The notes below the pieces were generated by a model, which saw only the letters and a program-made list of their open reading frames with translations, did no database searches and was not told the origin of the DNA. A stretch of 64,000 nucleotides of DNA, from NCBI GenBank assembly GCA_016748015.1, contig JAAOMT010000426.1, positions 153,620 to 217,619 of the forward strand. The letters run 5' to 3'. This document shows, one piece after another, positions 11,785-21,782 of this stretch. The translations under genes and the position numbers were made by a program. The stretch is from Geosiphon pyriformis. Its lineage: Eukaryota > Glomeromycota > Glomeromycetes > Archaeosporales > Geosiphonaceae. How positions within the stretch are numbered: position 1 is the first letter of the stretch; every line of letters begins with the position of its first letter.

Positions 11785-13050
11785 CTCTTTCTTTCGTTGA
11801 TCCCCTGGTCACAGCGAGAGCATAGAGTAACCGAATAAATACGCTTCTCCTTCTCCCTTATCCCTTTCGTTTTCGCAGTTATTTCTTTTAATACGTCCAT
11901 ATTTGTTGCTATGGAACCGGTGGGCTCTTCTGCTGGTGGTTCTGGTTCGGGTTCGGCTGGGTTGGGAATCCGGTCTGGCAATAAAAAAAAAAAAGCGCGC
12001 GTTGAGAGTGTCTATTCTCGCAGTCCCTCTTACAAGAAACCAAAGAAACCTGAAATTACCGGTGGAGTGGTGGACTCGTCAGCTGGCCCTATATCTGTCG
12101 ATTTGTTGCAAGCTGCGGAGGACTGTCGCAAGAAATCTTGGGGTAGTGAAGTGGACAGCGAAGAAACCAGTGTTAGCGAAATTTCGGATGTGGAAAACAT
12201 GAAAAATACGATCGCAGAGGAGACCAGCTACGCGGATTCGAATAATTCAGAAATGGACGACGCAATGGACGATGCCACGCCTAGAAAAACGCGCACCAGG
12301 ACTTATGTTTTGGGCAGCCAGCCGAAGATTTCCTTTGGCAATCTGAGCGACAATGACGACGAAATTCTAACACTCCCGGCTCCTAAGTTTTCTGGATCCA
12401 ATCGTTTGCCGCCGACCGAGTCACGTGCCTTGGAGAAGCGGGATTTTAATTCGACAAAATCTTTTGCACTTAATATTGAGATATCTGCTGTACCTGAAAA
12501 GACTTCTGGTAATAAGCTGATGACAGTAAAAAAAAATTTTTATTGTATAAATGGTTTTGGAGAGGTGTCCACTTTTTCAAAATTTCCAGAAATTATTAAA
12601 TCATCTTTTACATCTGAATTGAGCTTAAAAAAGATTAGAAAAATAGCTATCTATAAGAAAATCTTGGTAAATAATGATGTTAAGAGAACAAACAAACACA
12701 CAAATTGAGAAGCAATAGTCAAAAAAATTTCTGTCAATCTTTCAAAATTGGCTGTAAAATCAGTTTTTTCCAAATTTGGAAAAATTATGTCTATTAGGAT
12801 GTAGTTAATTGGTCTTTAACAAAAGACTTTGGTAGAATTTGAGTTAGCTAAAATTGCCAATTTGGTTATAACCAAATAATCTGTTCACATAACAAAAGTT
12901 ATTGATGATAAACAGACATGAATATCCAGAAATCAGCATTAGACTTTGTTGTATATCTTGTTAATTGGCATTATTGTTCATGATTTCTTTAATTTATTGG
13001 TTTTATATGATGAGAAAACTTGTTTTATTGGTTGCAATCCAGATTTATAT
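11785..13050 (+). mobile_element. LINE copy B, 5' part (5' UTR and first half of ORF1)
   Basis: Begins with CTCTTTCTTTCGTTGATCCC, resembling the 5' end of copy C (CTTCTTTCTTTC near 34136 on the minus strand). The ORF1 ATG is at 11911. The reading runs to about 13050, where it breaks after N-P-D-L-Y and resumes at 23468. It therefore marks the left half of a LINE split by later insertions. Confidence 0.75.
11911..12708 (+). pseudogene. LINE B ORF1 (gag-like), N-terminal 265 codons
   Basis: ATG-initiated frame of 265 codons. The N-terminus is Gly/Ser-rich with a K-K-K-K basic patch (about residues 24-28), then acidic and disordered sequence with D-D-A-M-D-D. From about residue 183 the conserved ORF1 core starts: F-A-L-N-I-E-I-S-A, then I-N-G-F-G-E-V-S-T-F-S-K-F. 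This matches copy C (F-F-A-L-N-I-N-L-S-A and I-N-G-F-G-G-A-T-T-L-S-K-F). The first stop is at 12706-12708, and recognisable sequence continues with further stops (TAA at 12817-12819 replaces the Trp of the conserved I-G-L-W block). The first 550 bases have balanced composition, and the rest is strongly AT-shifted. Confidence 0.75.
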
Positions 13051-13644
13051 TGTTATGGGTTGGAGTAACAAGCTAACAGATAGCAAGGGAGAACAGGATT
13101 GTAGGGTGATGGAAATAATCAAAGGAGAATTCAACTTTAAAGAGCAAATTGAATGAGTATGGATTCAATGTGCAAGATCAGTCTCATAAAATATCTCAGT
13201 CACTATTCTTTTCAAAGGTAACTGGGGAATCTGAAGGTAGAGGGATAGTCTGTACTGTCAACAATTGATTACCACTGATATAATTCTATGCTTCATGTCA
13301 GCACTCTTAGAATTCAATATTAGGTATCAACTTGTGCTTTTCAGTCACATTTATTCAAATAATCTTCAAATGCTATAATTATATATGTCAAGAAAAGGCC
13401 AACAAGTAATCTTTTATTCTAAGATGTTCAGATACTTGAAGGTAGGAAAAGAGAAATTAGTAATAAGAGAGTGATTGAGATGAAAGTTGTTATTTTTATT
13501 TATTTTTTATTATTTAAATGCTTGTTATTACATGTTTTTTTACAGCTAAAAAATTCATCACTTATATAGCTGTCAAAAGTGGTCAATGATCAGGTCAATG
13601 ATCACTTTCTAAAAATAGTGTGGCTAATCATATGACATCAGTGG
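13051..13644. mobile_element. Unidentified insert inside LINE B (left part)
   Basis: LINE B coding sequence stops after TTATAT at 13045-13050 (L-Y) and resumes at TATGTACATAAC at 23468 (Y-V-H-N-R-C). The 594 bases before the gypsy 5' LTR and about 52 bases after the 3' LTR fit neither element. The ends look weakly inverted (TTATGGGTTGGAG on the left against TTATTACAGTTGAG as the reverse complement of the right end), which could be degenerate terminal repeats. No coding capacity is seen. I infer a separate small element that the gypsy later entered. Confidence 0.45.
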
Positions 13645-14617
13645 TGTTACCAGACGAAATTAGAGATATTGCTTAACATGAAATTACCCTTATAATTCTT
13701 ATCATTAATTAGCATTTCAAATTATCACTTATTACATTAGCAAAATATCTGAAATTATCATTTAATTAATAATCCAATTTGTACATAACACAAATGTAAC
13801 TTAATTGTGATGATCAATCATGCAATACCCCAAACTATGTAACATTCAAAAAGTTTGCCGAAATTTGTAGAAATTTGCCAAAATAATTGATAGTTCACCA
13901 AAATATCTAATAGTTCACAGAAATAACTTGTAGTTTGCCAAAATGTAGCTTTAGTTCAGTGAAATTGTAGAAAAAAACAAAGTTCAAGTTCATAAAATAG
14001 TGTTACAACAAGTTGTATAAAAGAAGAGCTTCTCTCTTTGAGAAAATATATCTTACCTTAGATTTATTACTTAGAACCATTTCTATACACACAAAAAGAA
14101 ATAAATATCAGATAATTCGAAAAAACCAAATTCTTTAATTATTGCACTTGGAAAATCCCCAAAATCCAACTAACATTTGAAATTGATTAGCTACCAATTT
14201 CAGTAAAACTGTTAATAACTTCAGGCCTAAATAGAAAATGTTTCTCTTGACAGAATTTTATTTCTTTTACAATTCTTTTATTTTCTTTCTTTTATTTTCT
14301 TATTATAATCATTAGGGTAGCCTATAAACGAGATTTCTGTAAAAGAGTTGACTTTCACAGCAAAGTAACTACACATTTTCAGTAAGCTTTCAGACAAGCA
14401 ATTCCTGGGAAAGAGTTGACGTTTACTACAACGTAACTACATGAAACAACTGGCATGGAATTGGCCATTCCACTATAAGCCCAGTAGTTTAAATTATAAG
14501 AAATAATTTGAAAATAAATTCAGTTACTGGAGGTTCAACCACATCCAGACAATGTGAATTCACAACAAATAGGCATCAATGACATTTAAGAAAAGAGACC
14601 AAAAATCTCTGGTAACA
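13645..14617 (+). repeat. 5' LTR of gypsy element (973 bp)
   Basis: Starts TGTTACCAGACG and ends CTGGTAACA, giving a 7-bp terminal inversion. It aligns along its length to 22471-23415. The 3' copy lacks about 26 bases present here near 13780-13805, and the substitutions I checked are transitions. Confidence 0.92.
14016..14023 (+). promoter_or_regulatory. TATA-like box in 5' LTR
   Basis: TATAAAAG inside the LTR, conserved in the 3' LTR at 22815-22822. It would place the U3/R boundary shortly downstream and is the likely promoter of the element. Confidence 0.5.
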
Positions 14618-14618
14618 T

Positions 14619-15233
14619 TTGGTGCTCTCCCATGAAAATAACACAGTGACAACAACTTCAAAAGTGGTAACTCAAACAGATTCAAGAACTCTAGAGTATT
14701 ATCAGTTAATCTACACCCACTGCAAGCAAAAATTTAACATCTCAGACAGAATTGAAACATTCAAGAAAACACTTTACCAGTACATTGAAAATCACATCAA
14801 CAATTATCTTTTTGGAGACTACAACATTTCAGAAGTTAGACACAACTTATATGAAAGCTTAGTACATCATTCTTGTCTAAACACTCAGAATTTTAACAGT
14901 CAAACACTTGAAACATATTTTCAAGAACTCAACTTCAATATTATTCAGTATTGTGAAGAGAATTACCCAGTAGAACAGAAATTTTCTTTTGGTTTTGAAT
15001 CAGAAACAGAAAAAGGAAAAGAAAAAAGGAAACAAAAACTCAGAACTACTCCCAATACACCCAAAACCACTGCCAAACATTTACAAACTCCAGAACCAAG
15101 AACTAGCTTTAAATTACTCCTTTCAATTACACCATTTCTAGCTTCACTTGCTCAACTACAAACACTAAGCTTACCACTTATTCGGTTTTCAAAAATAGAA
15201 GATTTTCAGTCACCCAAAAGCCCTATTCAATAA
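14619..15233 (+). pseudogene. 5' open frame upstream of gag, no methionine
   Basis: An open stretch of 204 codons begins within the primer-binding site with TTG and contains no ATG codon in frame. It is in the same frame as gag: after TAA at 15231-15233 and one more stop it runs into the gag ATG at 15342. The sequence is rich in Thr, Asn and Gln with a Lys/Arg patch (about residues 133-141). I do not recognise it. It could be an N-terminal extension of the gag polyprotein whose start was lost, or translated leader. The absence of Trp codons may explain why it escaped stop formation. Confidence 0.45.
14620..14637 (+). other. Primer-binding site (putative)
   Basis: TGGTGCTCTCCCATGA begins two bases after the LTR end. 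A TGG start complementary to a tRNA CCA end at this position is what a gypsy primer-binding site needs. I cannot name the tRNA. Confidence 0.5.
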
Positions 15234-15341
15234 CAAAAACCAATATTAACCAGCACAAACCTTATTGACTACTTAGCAGAAAATTGAAGTAAAGAGACCA
15301 AATCAGAACAAGAAACAGAAAACTCAGAAAACAAAGAAGAA

Positions 15342-16650
15342 ATGGCCTCCACATACATCACAAAAATTCCTGAGTTCACAGGAGAAGACAGCGAAACCAA
15401 TCCTCAAGAATGGCTTAACAAAGTCTCAAAAACAGGAGATGCAAATGGTTGGAATGCTGCCAGAATGTTAAAAGCAATTCCATATTTCTTATAAGGAACG
15501 GCTGGTGAATGATTTGAAAACTTGAAAGCCCCACCAGAACACTGGAAAGTATTCAAAACTGCTTTTCTAGAACAGTTCACTGACAATAACACTTCCATTA
15601 CCCTTTGAAATCAGTTCCAAAATATCAAGCAAGAACCAAGTAAATCAGTTATGACCTATTTTGGGAAATTTAACAAACTGCTTAGAAGGATTCACCAATT
15701 GGAAACCAATGAATACTACTCTAATGCACAAATCTTGGACCAATTTATTGCTGGACTAAAAGACAAACTTATCAAGAAAGTTCACCCACATGCACCAGAA
15801 GATTTAGCCACTGCTATTCAACAGGTAAAAAACTATGAAATGGCTATGGAAGAAGCTAACTATACCAAACTTGTTAATCTGGCTATTGGAGAAACCAGTT
15901 CAGCAGCTGAAAAAAAGATTGACCAATTAACCAAAAAAGTTGAAAACTACTTCACCAATCAACAGCAACAACAGCAGCCGCAGCAGCCACAGCAATCACA
16001 ACAACCATAAAGATACCAACCCCCACAATAACGCAATTAAAACAATTTCGGACCACCATCCAACAACCAAATCCAAAATTGCTATTACTGTGGAATTCTT
16101 GACCACTGGAAAAGAAATTGCAGAAAGCTACAATGAGACCAACAAAATAGAAGTAATCAATGTTACCCTCTATCACAACAATCTTATTACCAACCACTAC
16201 TACTACCAGCTTACTATCTACCAAGACTGCAATATCAAACCAACTACTATCAACCTGTTCTACAGCCAATGCAACAACAGTATCGACAACTCATTCAATA
16301 TTACCAAGTACCTGCTCAAAGATTGGTTCAACAAAACCAATTTGCACCACAAAACCGATTCACAACAAACAACAACAGAATCAACCCAAATAACCAATTA
16401 GTTCTCTGAAATTCAGCTCAGCCAAGATCCACTCATTATCATACTCAACCTAGCTATCTTACAATATCTGAAGAACAGGATTTTCACCATATTGCACTCT
16501 CATCAGCCAGAATTGCTGAAAATGCCAATCTCTTTGATATTTTTTTTTTTGAGTTCGAAGCCAATAAATCATCATTTCTATTTAGCAATGCTGCTGCAAA
16601 TGAACAGAAAGCAATTATAGCTATGTATACTGAAGCTGAAGTTGAAGGAA
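15342..16650 (+). pseudogene. gypsy gag with CCHC zinc knuckle, stop-riddled
   Basis: The ATG at 15342 opens a gag-like sequence (P-E-F-T-G-E-D, then Q-E-W-L-N-K-V), which would form the particle shell and bind the element RNA. After 50 codons it hits TAA (15492, where Gln fits) and TGA (15510, replacing Trp of G-E-W-F-E-N-L). The capsid-like middle is open from 15651 to 16010 and ends in a Gln/Pro-rich tract. The CCHC nucleocapsid knuckle C-Y-Y-C-G-I-L-D-H-W-K-R-N-C is intact at 16080-16121. Further TAA/TGA codons follow in the Gln-rich linker. The frame is continuous with protease downstream. Confidence 0.8.
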
Positions 16651-17327
16651 AGACAATTTGCTTAATTCTAGACAGTGGATCCACTGGAAGTATTATTACT
16701 TACTAGTTGATGCAACAGTTAAAGAGAAATGTTAACTGACCAGCTCAAACAGTAATTGTTACTACTGATGGCATGAAAAAGACTCTAGTGAGAAAAATTG
16801 ACAATTTTCTATTCATTCTTGATGGAATCACCATTCCAGTCAAAGTTCTTGTGATGGACGCTCCTCAGTATCAAGCTCTTGTCGGAAATGACTGGCTTCA
16901 AAAAGCCAATGTGAAATTAGACTGGAAAACCCAATAACTACAAATCTCTTACCAAGAACAACACACCCAAGTACCTGTCACTTGTGGTATATTCAACAAA
17001 TGCTCCAAAAAAGCCCTGGCTTTTGAATTTGAACCAGAAGAAGAAAAACCAATAATCAAAACATTCATGGCTCTTAGATCAACATCCAATTTGGCTGAGG
17101 AAACTGAACAAGAACATTTTACTCCACACTCTAAACCTAAAACTCCTGGATGGAATATCTCTTACTTAAAGCCTGAATCAAGGAAACAATGCCCCTAAAT
17201 TCCTCTTAAATGTAAGAACTGCCACAAGAAACTATCATTAATGGGAGCTTGTATTTCACCTGAGGAAAAATATGAAAGTCATATCTGCTACTACTACAAG
17301 GCCTGCCATTGAGAACGATGGGGCCAC
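16651..17327 (+). pseudogene. gypsy aspartic protease and Cys-rich linker
   Basis: In the same frame as gag, L-I-L-D-S-G-S-T-G-S (Asp codon at 16671) is the retropepsin active-site block, with V-L-V-M-D-A-P-Q-Y and V-G-N-D-W-L following near 16849-16893. It would cleave the polyprotein. Stops at TAG (about 16705), TGA (about 16740), TAA (about 16936), TAA (about 17197) and TGA (about 17310) interrupt it. After the protease comes a segment with paired cysteines (K-C-K-N-C at about 17211-17225) that looks like a small metal-binding region. It leads directly into the open frame at 17328. Confidence 0.75.
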
Positions 17328-18365
17328 TTGATCAAAAGAAGCGGAAAATGGGATAGAACACCCTGTCTTACTTATGGAAAGCAGCTTCCTGATAAATATG
17401 ACTGGATTAATGTTGCATTTAAAGGAGGAGTCTGCGATCAAACTTACCAATATGCTCTTTTTATTGCAGAAAAGGTAAAATGTGGAACACCTTTTAATGC
17501 CGCATACAATAGTGCTCTCAACAAACTCCATAATTACCCCCATAACGCCGAAATGATCTATGAATTTGCCATAGTTTTAATTAACAGAAGAACCAAAGAA
17601 GATGTTCTTCAAATGAAAGAAGCTAAATATATCAAATATACCTTGGAATTAGCTGGATTCGATTATGAAGATAAAATAGAAGTGTACCATCAAATTGCAA
17701 ATCACACTTACCCAACCAAAAAAGCTCAAACTCAATGGCTAGAGCAAATAAATATTAAATTATGTGAGGAATGCATAATGTCTTGTGATGAACAATGGTG
17801 TCCTGAATGCTATGCTCTTAGCATTTTATTACTTAGCAAAAGTGAAGAATATGAAATCAAATTTGGTGAACCTAAAGCAACAGAAGAAATTGAAATAACA
17901 CCTATCTATCTTATCAAAAGTCAGCCTGCTTTACAGCTCAAATATTTCAACAACAACAGACAAGAAATAAAGCCTAAAAAAGCACATGAAATTGATGCTG
18001 GATATGATCTACAATATCCAGAAAAAGACACTTTGGTTCTTCAACCAAATTTTCTTATCAAGATCAATCTCAAAATTGCCCTCAAAATCCCACCAGGAGC
18101 AATGGTCCAAATTGCTTCACAATTATTATTGGCAAGCAAAAGAATCAATGTTAGAGGAGGAATCATAGATGCTGGATATACAGAAGACATTACAATCATG
18201 TTACAAAATGAAACTGATAAACCTTTTCAGATTGAACATGCTGAAAAAATTGCTCAAGCTATTTATTTACCCTTAATCAACATTTCAGGTTTACAATTAA
18301 TTAATCAAAGAAAACAATTGGGAAAAAGGAAAAGAGGAACCAATGGTTTTGGTTCAACTGGATGA
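17328..18365 (+). CDS. gypsy pol segment with dUTPase domain (uninterrupted)
   Basis: The longest intact piece of the polyprotein, 345 codons, continuous in frame with gag-pro. Its first half is Cys-containing (C-E-E-C, C-P-E-C near 17764-17817) and of unknown role. The second half is a trimeric-type dUTPase: motif 1 (E-I-D-A-G-Y-D-L, 17989-18012), motif 2 region (M-V-Q-I-A-S, 18103-18120, where the usual R-S-S is altered), motif 3 (G-G-I-I-D-A-G-Y, 18157-18180, with the catalytic Asp), motif 4 (E-K-I-A-Q-A-I-Y) and the Gly-rich motif 5 (G-T-N-G-F-G-S-T-G, ending 18362). It would hydrolyse dUTP and limit uracil in the cDNA. The ATG at 17328 is only the first Met after a stop, so this is an inner segment, not a separate gene. 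TGA follows motif 5. Confidence 0.85.
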   Translation: MIKRSGKWDRTPCLTYGKQLPDKYDWINVAFKGGVCDQTYQYALFIAEKVKCGTPFNAAYNSALNKLHNYPHNAEMIYEFAIVLINRRTKEDVLQMKEAKYIKYTLELAGFDYEDKIEVYHQIANHTYPTKKAQTQWLEQINIKLCEECIMSCDEQWCPECYALSILLLSKSEEYEIKFGEPKATEEIEITPIYLIKSQPALQLKYFNNNRQEIKPKKAHEIDAGYDLQYPEKDTLVLQPNFLIKINLKIALKIPPGAMVQIASQLLLASKRINVRGGIIDAGYTEDITIMLQNETDKPFQIEHAEKIAQAIYLPLINISGLQLINQRKQLGKRKRGTNGFGSTG

Positions 18366-20240
18366 TTCACAGTTTCAGTAAACATAGCTTTTAATGAACA
18401 AAATGAATCTTACCAGATTCTATAACTTCCACAACCAATTACTATTTCACCCTTTGGGGAACATCCAGAAATCTACACCTGCCCAAAGCCAACAACCACA
18501 CAACAAATTTTTGAATCCAACAAACAAGTCTGCTTGGAACATAATATCTCGATCCCAAACATTTATATTCCAAAAGAAACAAAGAAAGTTCAAGTTACTT
18601 TTTACAATCTCAATAATTATCCTATAGTTTTATTAAATAACTTAGAAATTGGAGTCATTCACAGTAATATCTTTCAACAAGAACTACCCCAAACAGTTCT
18701 CAATTTCTCGGAAATCATTGGACATTTACTACCAAAAATCAACCCAAATCTCAGCTCTAAAAACTACCATGTTGTTATGGAAAAACCATCTCGAATCAAC
18801 ATAAGACAACTTGAACCACAACAACAGAACCAGCTTAAAGAGCTAATTGCAGAATTTGCTGATATCTTTGCCAAAAACAACAATGACTTAGGAAGAACTG
18901 ATTTGGTTCAACACCAAATCTATACAGGAGATGCCAAACTAAGGCAACAACAAGCCTACCAAGTTGCTTTAGAAAGCCACCAATTTATCAAAGAAAAAGT
19001 ACAATGGATGTTTAACAATGGGCTTATTCAATCATCAATGAATCTATGGGCCTCATCTGTGGTCTTAGTTAAAAAGAAAAATGGAAAAATATGATTTTGT
19101 GTTGATTATCGACAACTCAACAGTATTACTATTAGAGATGCTTACCTTCTTTTCCGAATTGATGACATGTTGGATGCTCTTAGAAAGTCCAAATACTTTT
19201 CGACATTAAATTTAGAGAGTGAATACTGACAAGTTGCCATGGATCCCAAAGATCATCTCAAAACAGCATTCACCACTCAAGGAGAAAATTATGAGTTCAA
19301 CATAATGCCTTTTGGATTATGCAATGCACCAGCAACATTCCAAAGACTCATGGATGTTGTTTACAAAAGCCTCCTTTGGAAATCAGTAGTTGTTTATCTC
19401 AATGATACTGATGTTTATTTACCATCTTTTGAATTACACTTAACACATCTGCGAGAAGTTTTTCAATGATTGTGGAAAGCAGAACTGAAACTGAACATTG
19501 AAAAATGCTACTTTGGAAAAATGAGTTTGGTCTTTCTTGGCCACATTGTGAGCAAAGATGGAATTAAACCAGACTCTAGAAAAATCAGCACTGTCAAAAA
19601 CTTCAAGACTCTACAAAATACCACAAAATTGAGAGGATTTATTGGATTAGCTTCCTATTACCGAAAATTCATCAAAGAATTCTCAGAAATTGCAAAACCC
19701 CTTAACCAGCTCACTACTAAAAATGTCAAATACAAATAGACAGAAAAACACCAAAAAGCTTTTGAAATTCTTAAGGAAAAGCTGACAACAGCTCCAATTC
19801 TCACCTACTTAGACTTCAGTAACTGATTTTGACTAGTTACAGATGTTTCTTATACTGCTTTTGGTGCCATTTTATCACAATTAAACGACAATGGAAATGA
19901 GTGAGTAATTGTTTATGCTAGCAAAACATTAAAACCAGCCGAGAAAAACTATCCTGTCATAGAACTAGAAACAGCAGCCGTAATTTGGGCCCTACACCAC
20001 TTCAATCTTTATCTTAGGCCTAAAGAATTCGATATTATCACTGATAATATTGAACTCAAATGACTTCAGAACAAAAACACTCAGCTGAACACCAAACAAA
20101 TCTGATGGACAGAATTTCTAGCCAACTACCAATATATTGTACATCACAAACCAGGAAAGCTCCACACCAATGTTAATTGTTTCTCAAGAATAAGGCAAGA
20201 TTAGAACACAAAACCAACACTCATTCGAATTAGCAGTAAC
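18366..20240 (+). pseudogene. gypsy reverse transcriptase and RNase H, broken
   Basis: Open pieces at 18534-19094, 19239-19469 and 19470-19739 share one frame. RT landmarks are W-A-S-S-V-V-L-V-K-K-K-N-G-K, F-C-V-D-Y-R-Q-L-N, M-P-F-G-L-C-N-A-P-A-T-F-Q-R, V-F-L-G-H-I-V-S and the Y-Y-R-K-F thumb. The catalytic Y-x-D-D box reads Y-L-N-D (AAT at 19401), an Asp-to-Asn change. Stops replace conserved Trp at 19227 (G-Y-W-Q context) and 19737 (W-T-E-K-H). RNase H follows with T-D-V-S-Y, E-L-E-T-A-A and I-I-T-D-N, so its three acidic residues remain, but TGA at 20061 and others break it. Confidence 0.88.
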
Positions 20241-20265
20241 AAAAAAAAAAAAAAAAAAAAAAAAA
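20241..20265 (+). repeat. Poly-A run of 25 at the RNase H/integrase frame change
   Basis: Twenty-five consecutive A residues. Upstream domains read in the frame of 15342, while integrase reads one base shifted. It is the one place where I detect a frame change in the pol region. Confidence 0.8.
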
Positions 20266-20277
20266 CAATGAACAATA

Positions 20278-21660
20278 AATCCTGAAAACTACAACAATCT
20301 TAAACAATATTTGGAGACACTAACAATCTCAACAGATTGGTCTTCAGATGAAAAACACTGATTACAACAAAAAGCCAAACAATATTTTCTATACAACAAC
20401 ACCATTTATTATCAAAACTTCAGAAACCCAGACAAATCACTCATATTAATACAGGAAAATGAAAAGGAAACAATCTTATACAACATGCACTCAGACCTTT
20501 CATTAGCACATTTAGAAAAAGATAGCACCACCCAAAGAACATTAGAACACTACTTTTGGTCCCAAATGAAAAAAGACATTCATGAATACATTAAATCTTG
20601 TGATATTTGTCAAAAAAAAGGAAGAACTTGCCCTACAGAATCTTTAAATCCAATCAAAGTTGGACAGCCTTTTGACCAAGTTGGTATCAATTTAGTCAGA
20701 CCACTACCTATTACAAACCAAGAAAACTGTTATATTGCAGTAGTTGTAGATTATCTCACCAAATAGCCTGAAGCCAGAGCCATTCAATGAACAGATGCAA
20801 AATCAGTAGCAAACTTCATTTACAAAGACATTATTTGTAAACACGGATGCCCAATTGAACTTTTATCTGATCAAAAAACACATTTTGTAAACAATCTAAT
20901 TCAAGAAATCTGTGAACAATTCAATGTTAAAAGACCATTATCTTTACCCTACCATCCACAAACAAATAGACTTGTAGAATGTTTCAACAGAACATTGTGT
21001 GAATCTTTAGCCAAAGTCTCAACAAATTTTAAGCAGAAATGAGATATCTTTATTCCATCAGTATTACTAGTATATAGAACACTAAAACAAGATACCACAA
21101 AACATACACCATTTGATTTAACCTATGGAAGGACAGCAATGTTACCAATTAGTTTCATAGTGAAAACATACCCAGTACAGCCAATTAATGAAGACAACTT
21201 TCAGGAAATACTACAATGAAGAGCCTACACTCTGCTTAGCACATTGGAAGAAAAATGACGAATAGTAGCAACCCACATTGAACACTCCCAAGCTCAACAA
21301 AAAAAACAGCATGACAACAAATTGCCACTAGTCACTAATGAATTTAAAATTGGAAACAAAGTTCTCTTACACAGAACTAAAGCCAAAAAACAATAGAGTG
21401 AAAAATTTGAAAATAAATGGAATGGACCATTCTTTATTCATGAAATCCTAGGCAATGGATCATACAAGTTAAGACTTGATGACAAAATCCTAGCAAAAGT
21501 TGCACATAGAAATTGTTTGAAACACTATAATTCCAGAAACAATCCTGAATCATTAATTCCACAAATTGGTACACATTTCTCATTAATCAATCCTGAAGAT
21601 ATTCTCCGAAATTTAGAACCAATAGTTGTCATTGAACAATCTCCCAACTTAAACACTTAA
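20278..21660 (+). pseudogene. gypsy integrase, broken
   Basis: The zinc-binding HHCC region (H-L-E-K-D ... C-D-I-C) is at about 20507-20621. The core follows: V-G-I-N-L-V-R-P-L-P has Asn (20689-20691) where the first catalytic Asp is expected, L-L-S-D-Q keeps the second Asp (about 20866), and Y-H-P-Q-T-N-R-L-V-E-C-F-N keeps the Glu (about 20980) but has Arg and Cys in place of the usual Gly and Arg. TAG at 20764-20766 and TGA at 21040-21042 replace the Trp of T-K-W-P-E-A and the Trp before D-I-F. The end has N-K-W-N-G-P-F, typical of the gypsy C-terminal domain. The frame ends with TAA at about 21658. Confidence 0.87.
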
Positions 21661-21782
21661 TTTAAATTTATTAATATAGTTATCTCCTTATAATTTAGAA
21701 ACAATCTCACAAAAACAAAACAAAAATAACATAAAAACCCATACACCAAAAATAATTTTCCTTTATTTTCAAATCTTTTATA

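Noticed and set aside
15952-16269. Minus-strand Val/Ala-rich open frame
   Set aside because: Shadow of the Gln-rich gag linker read in reverse.
15342-21660. Alternative genetic code with TGA read as tryptophan
   Set aside because: TAG and TAA also occur at conserved Trp sites, and Arg and Gln sites became stops too. Host genes use TGG, and catalytic Asp-to-Asn changes would not be explained.
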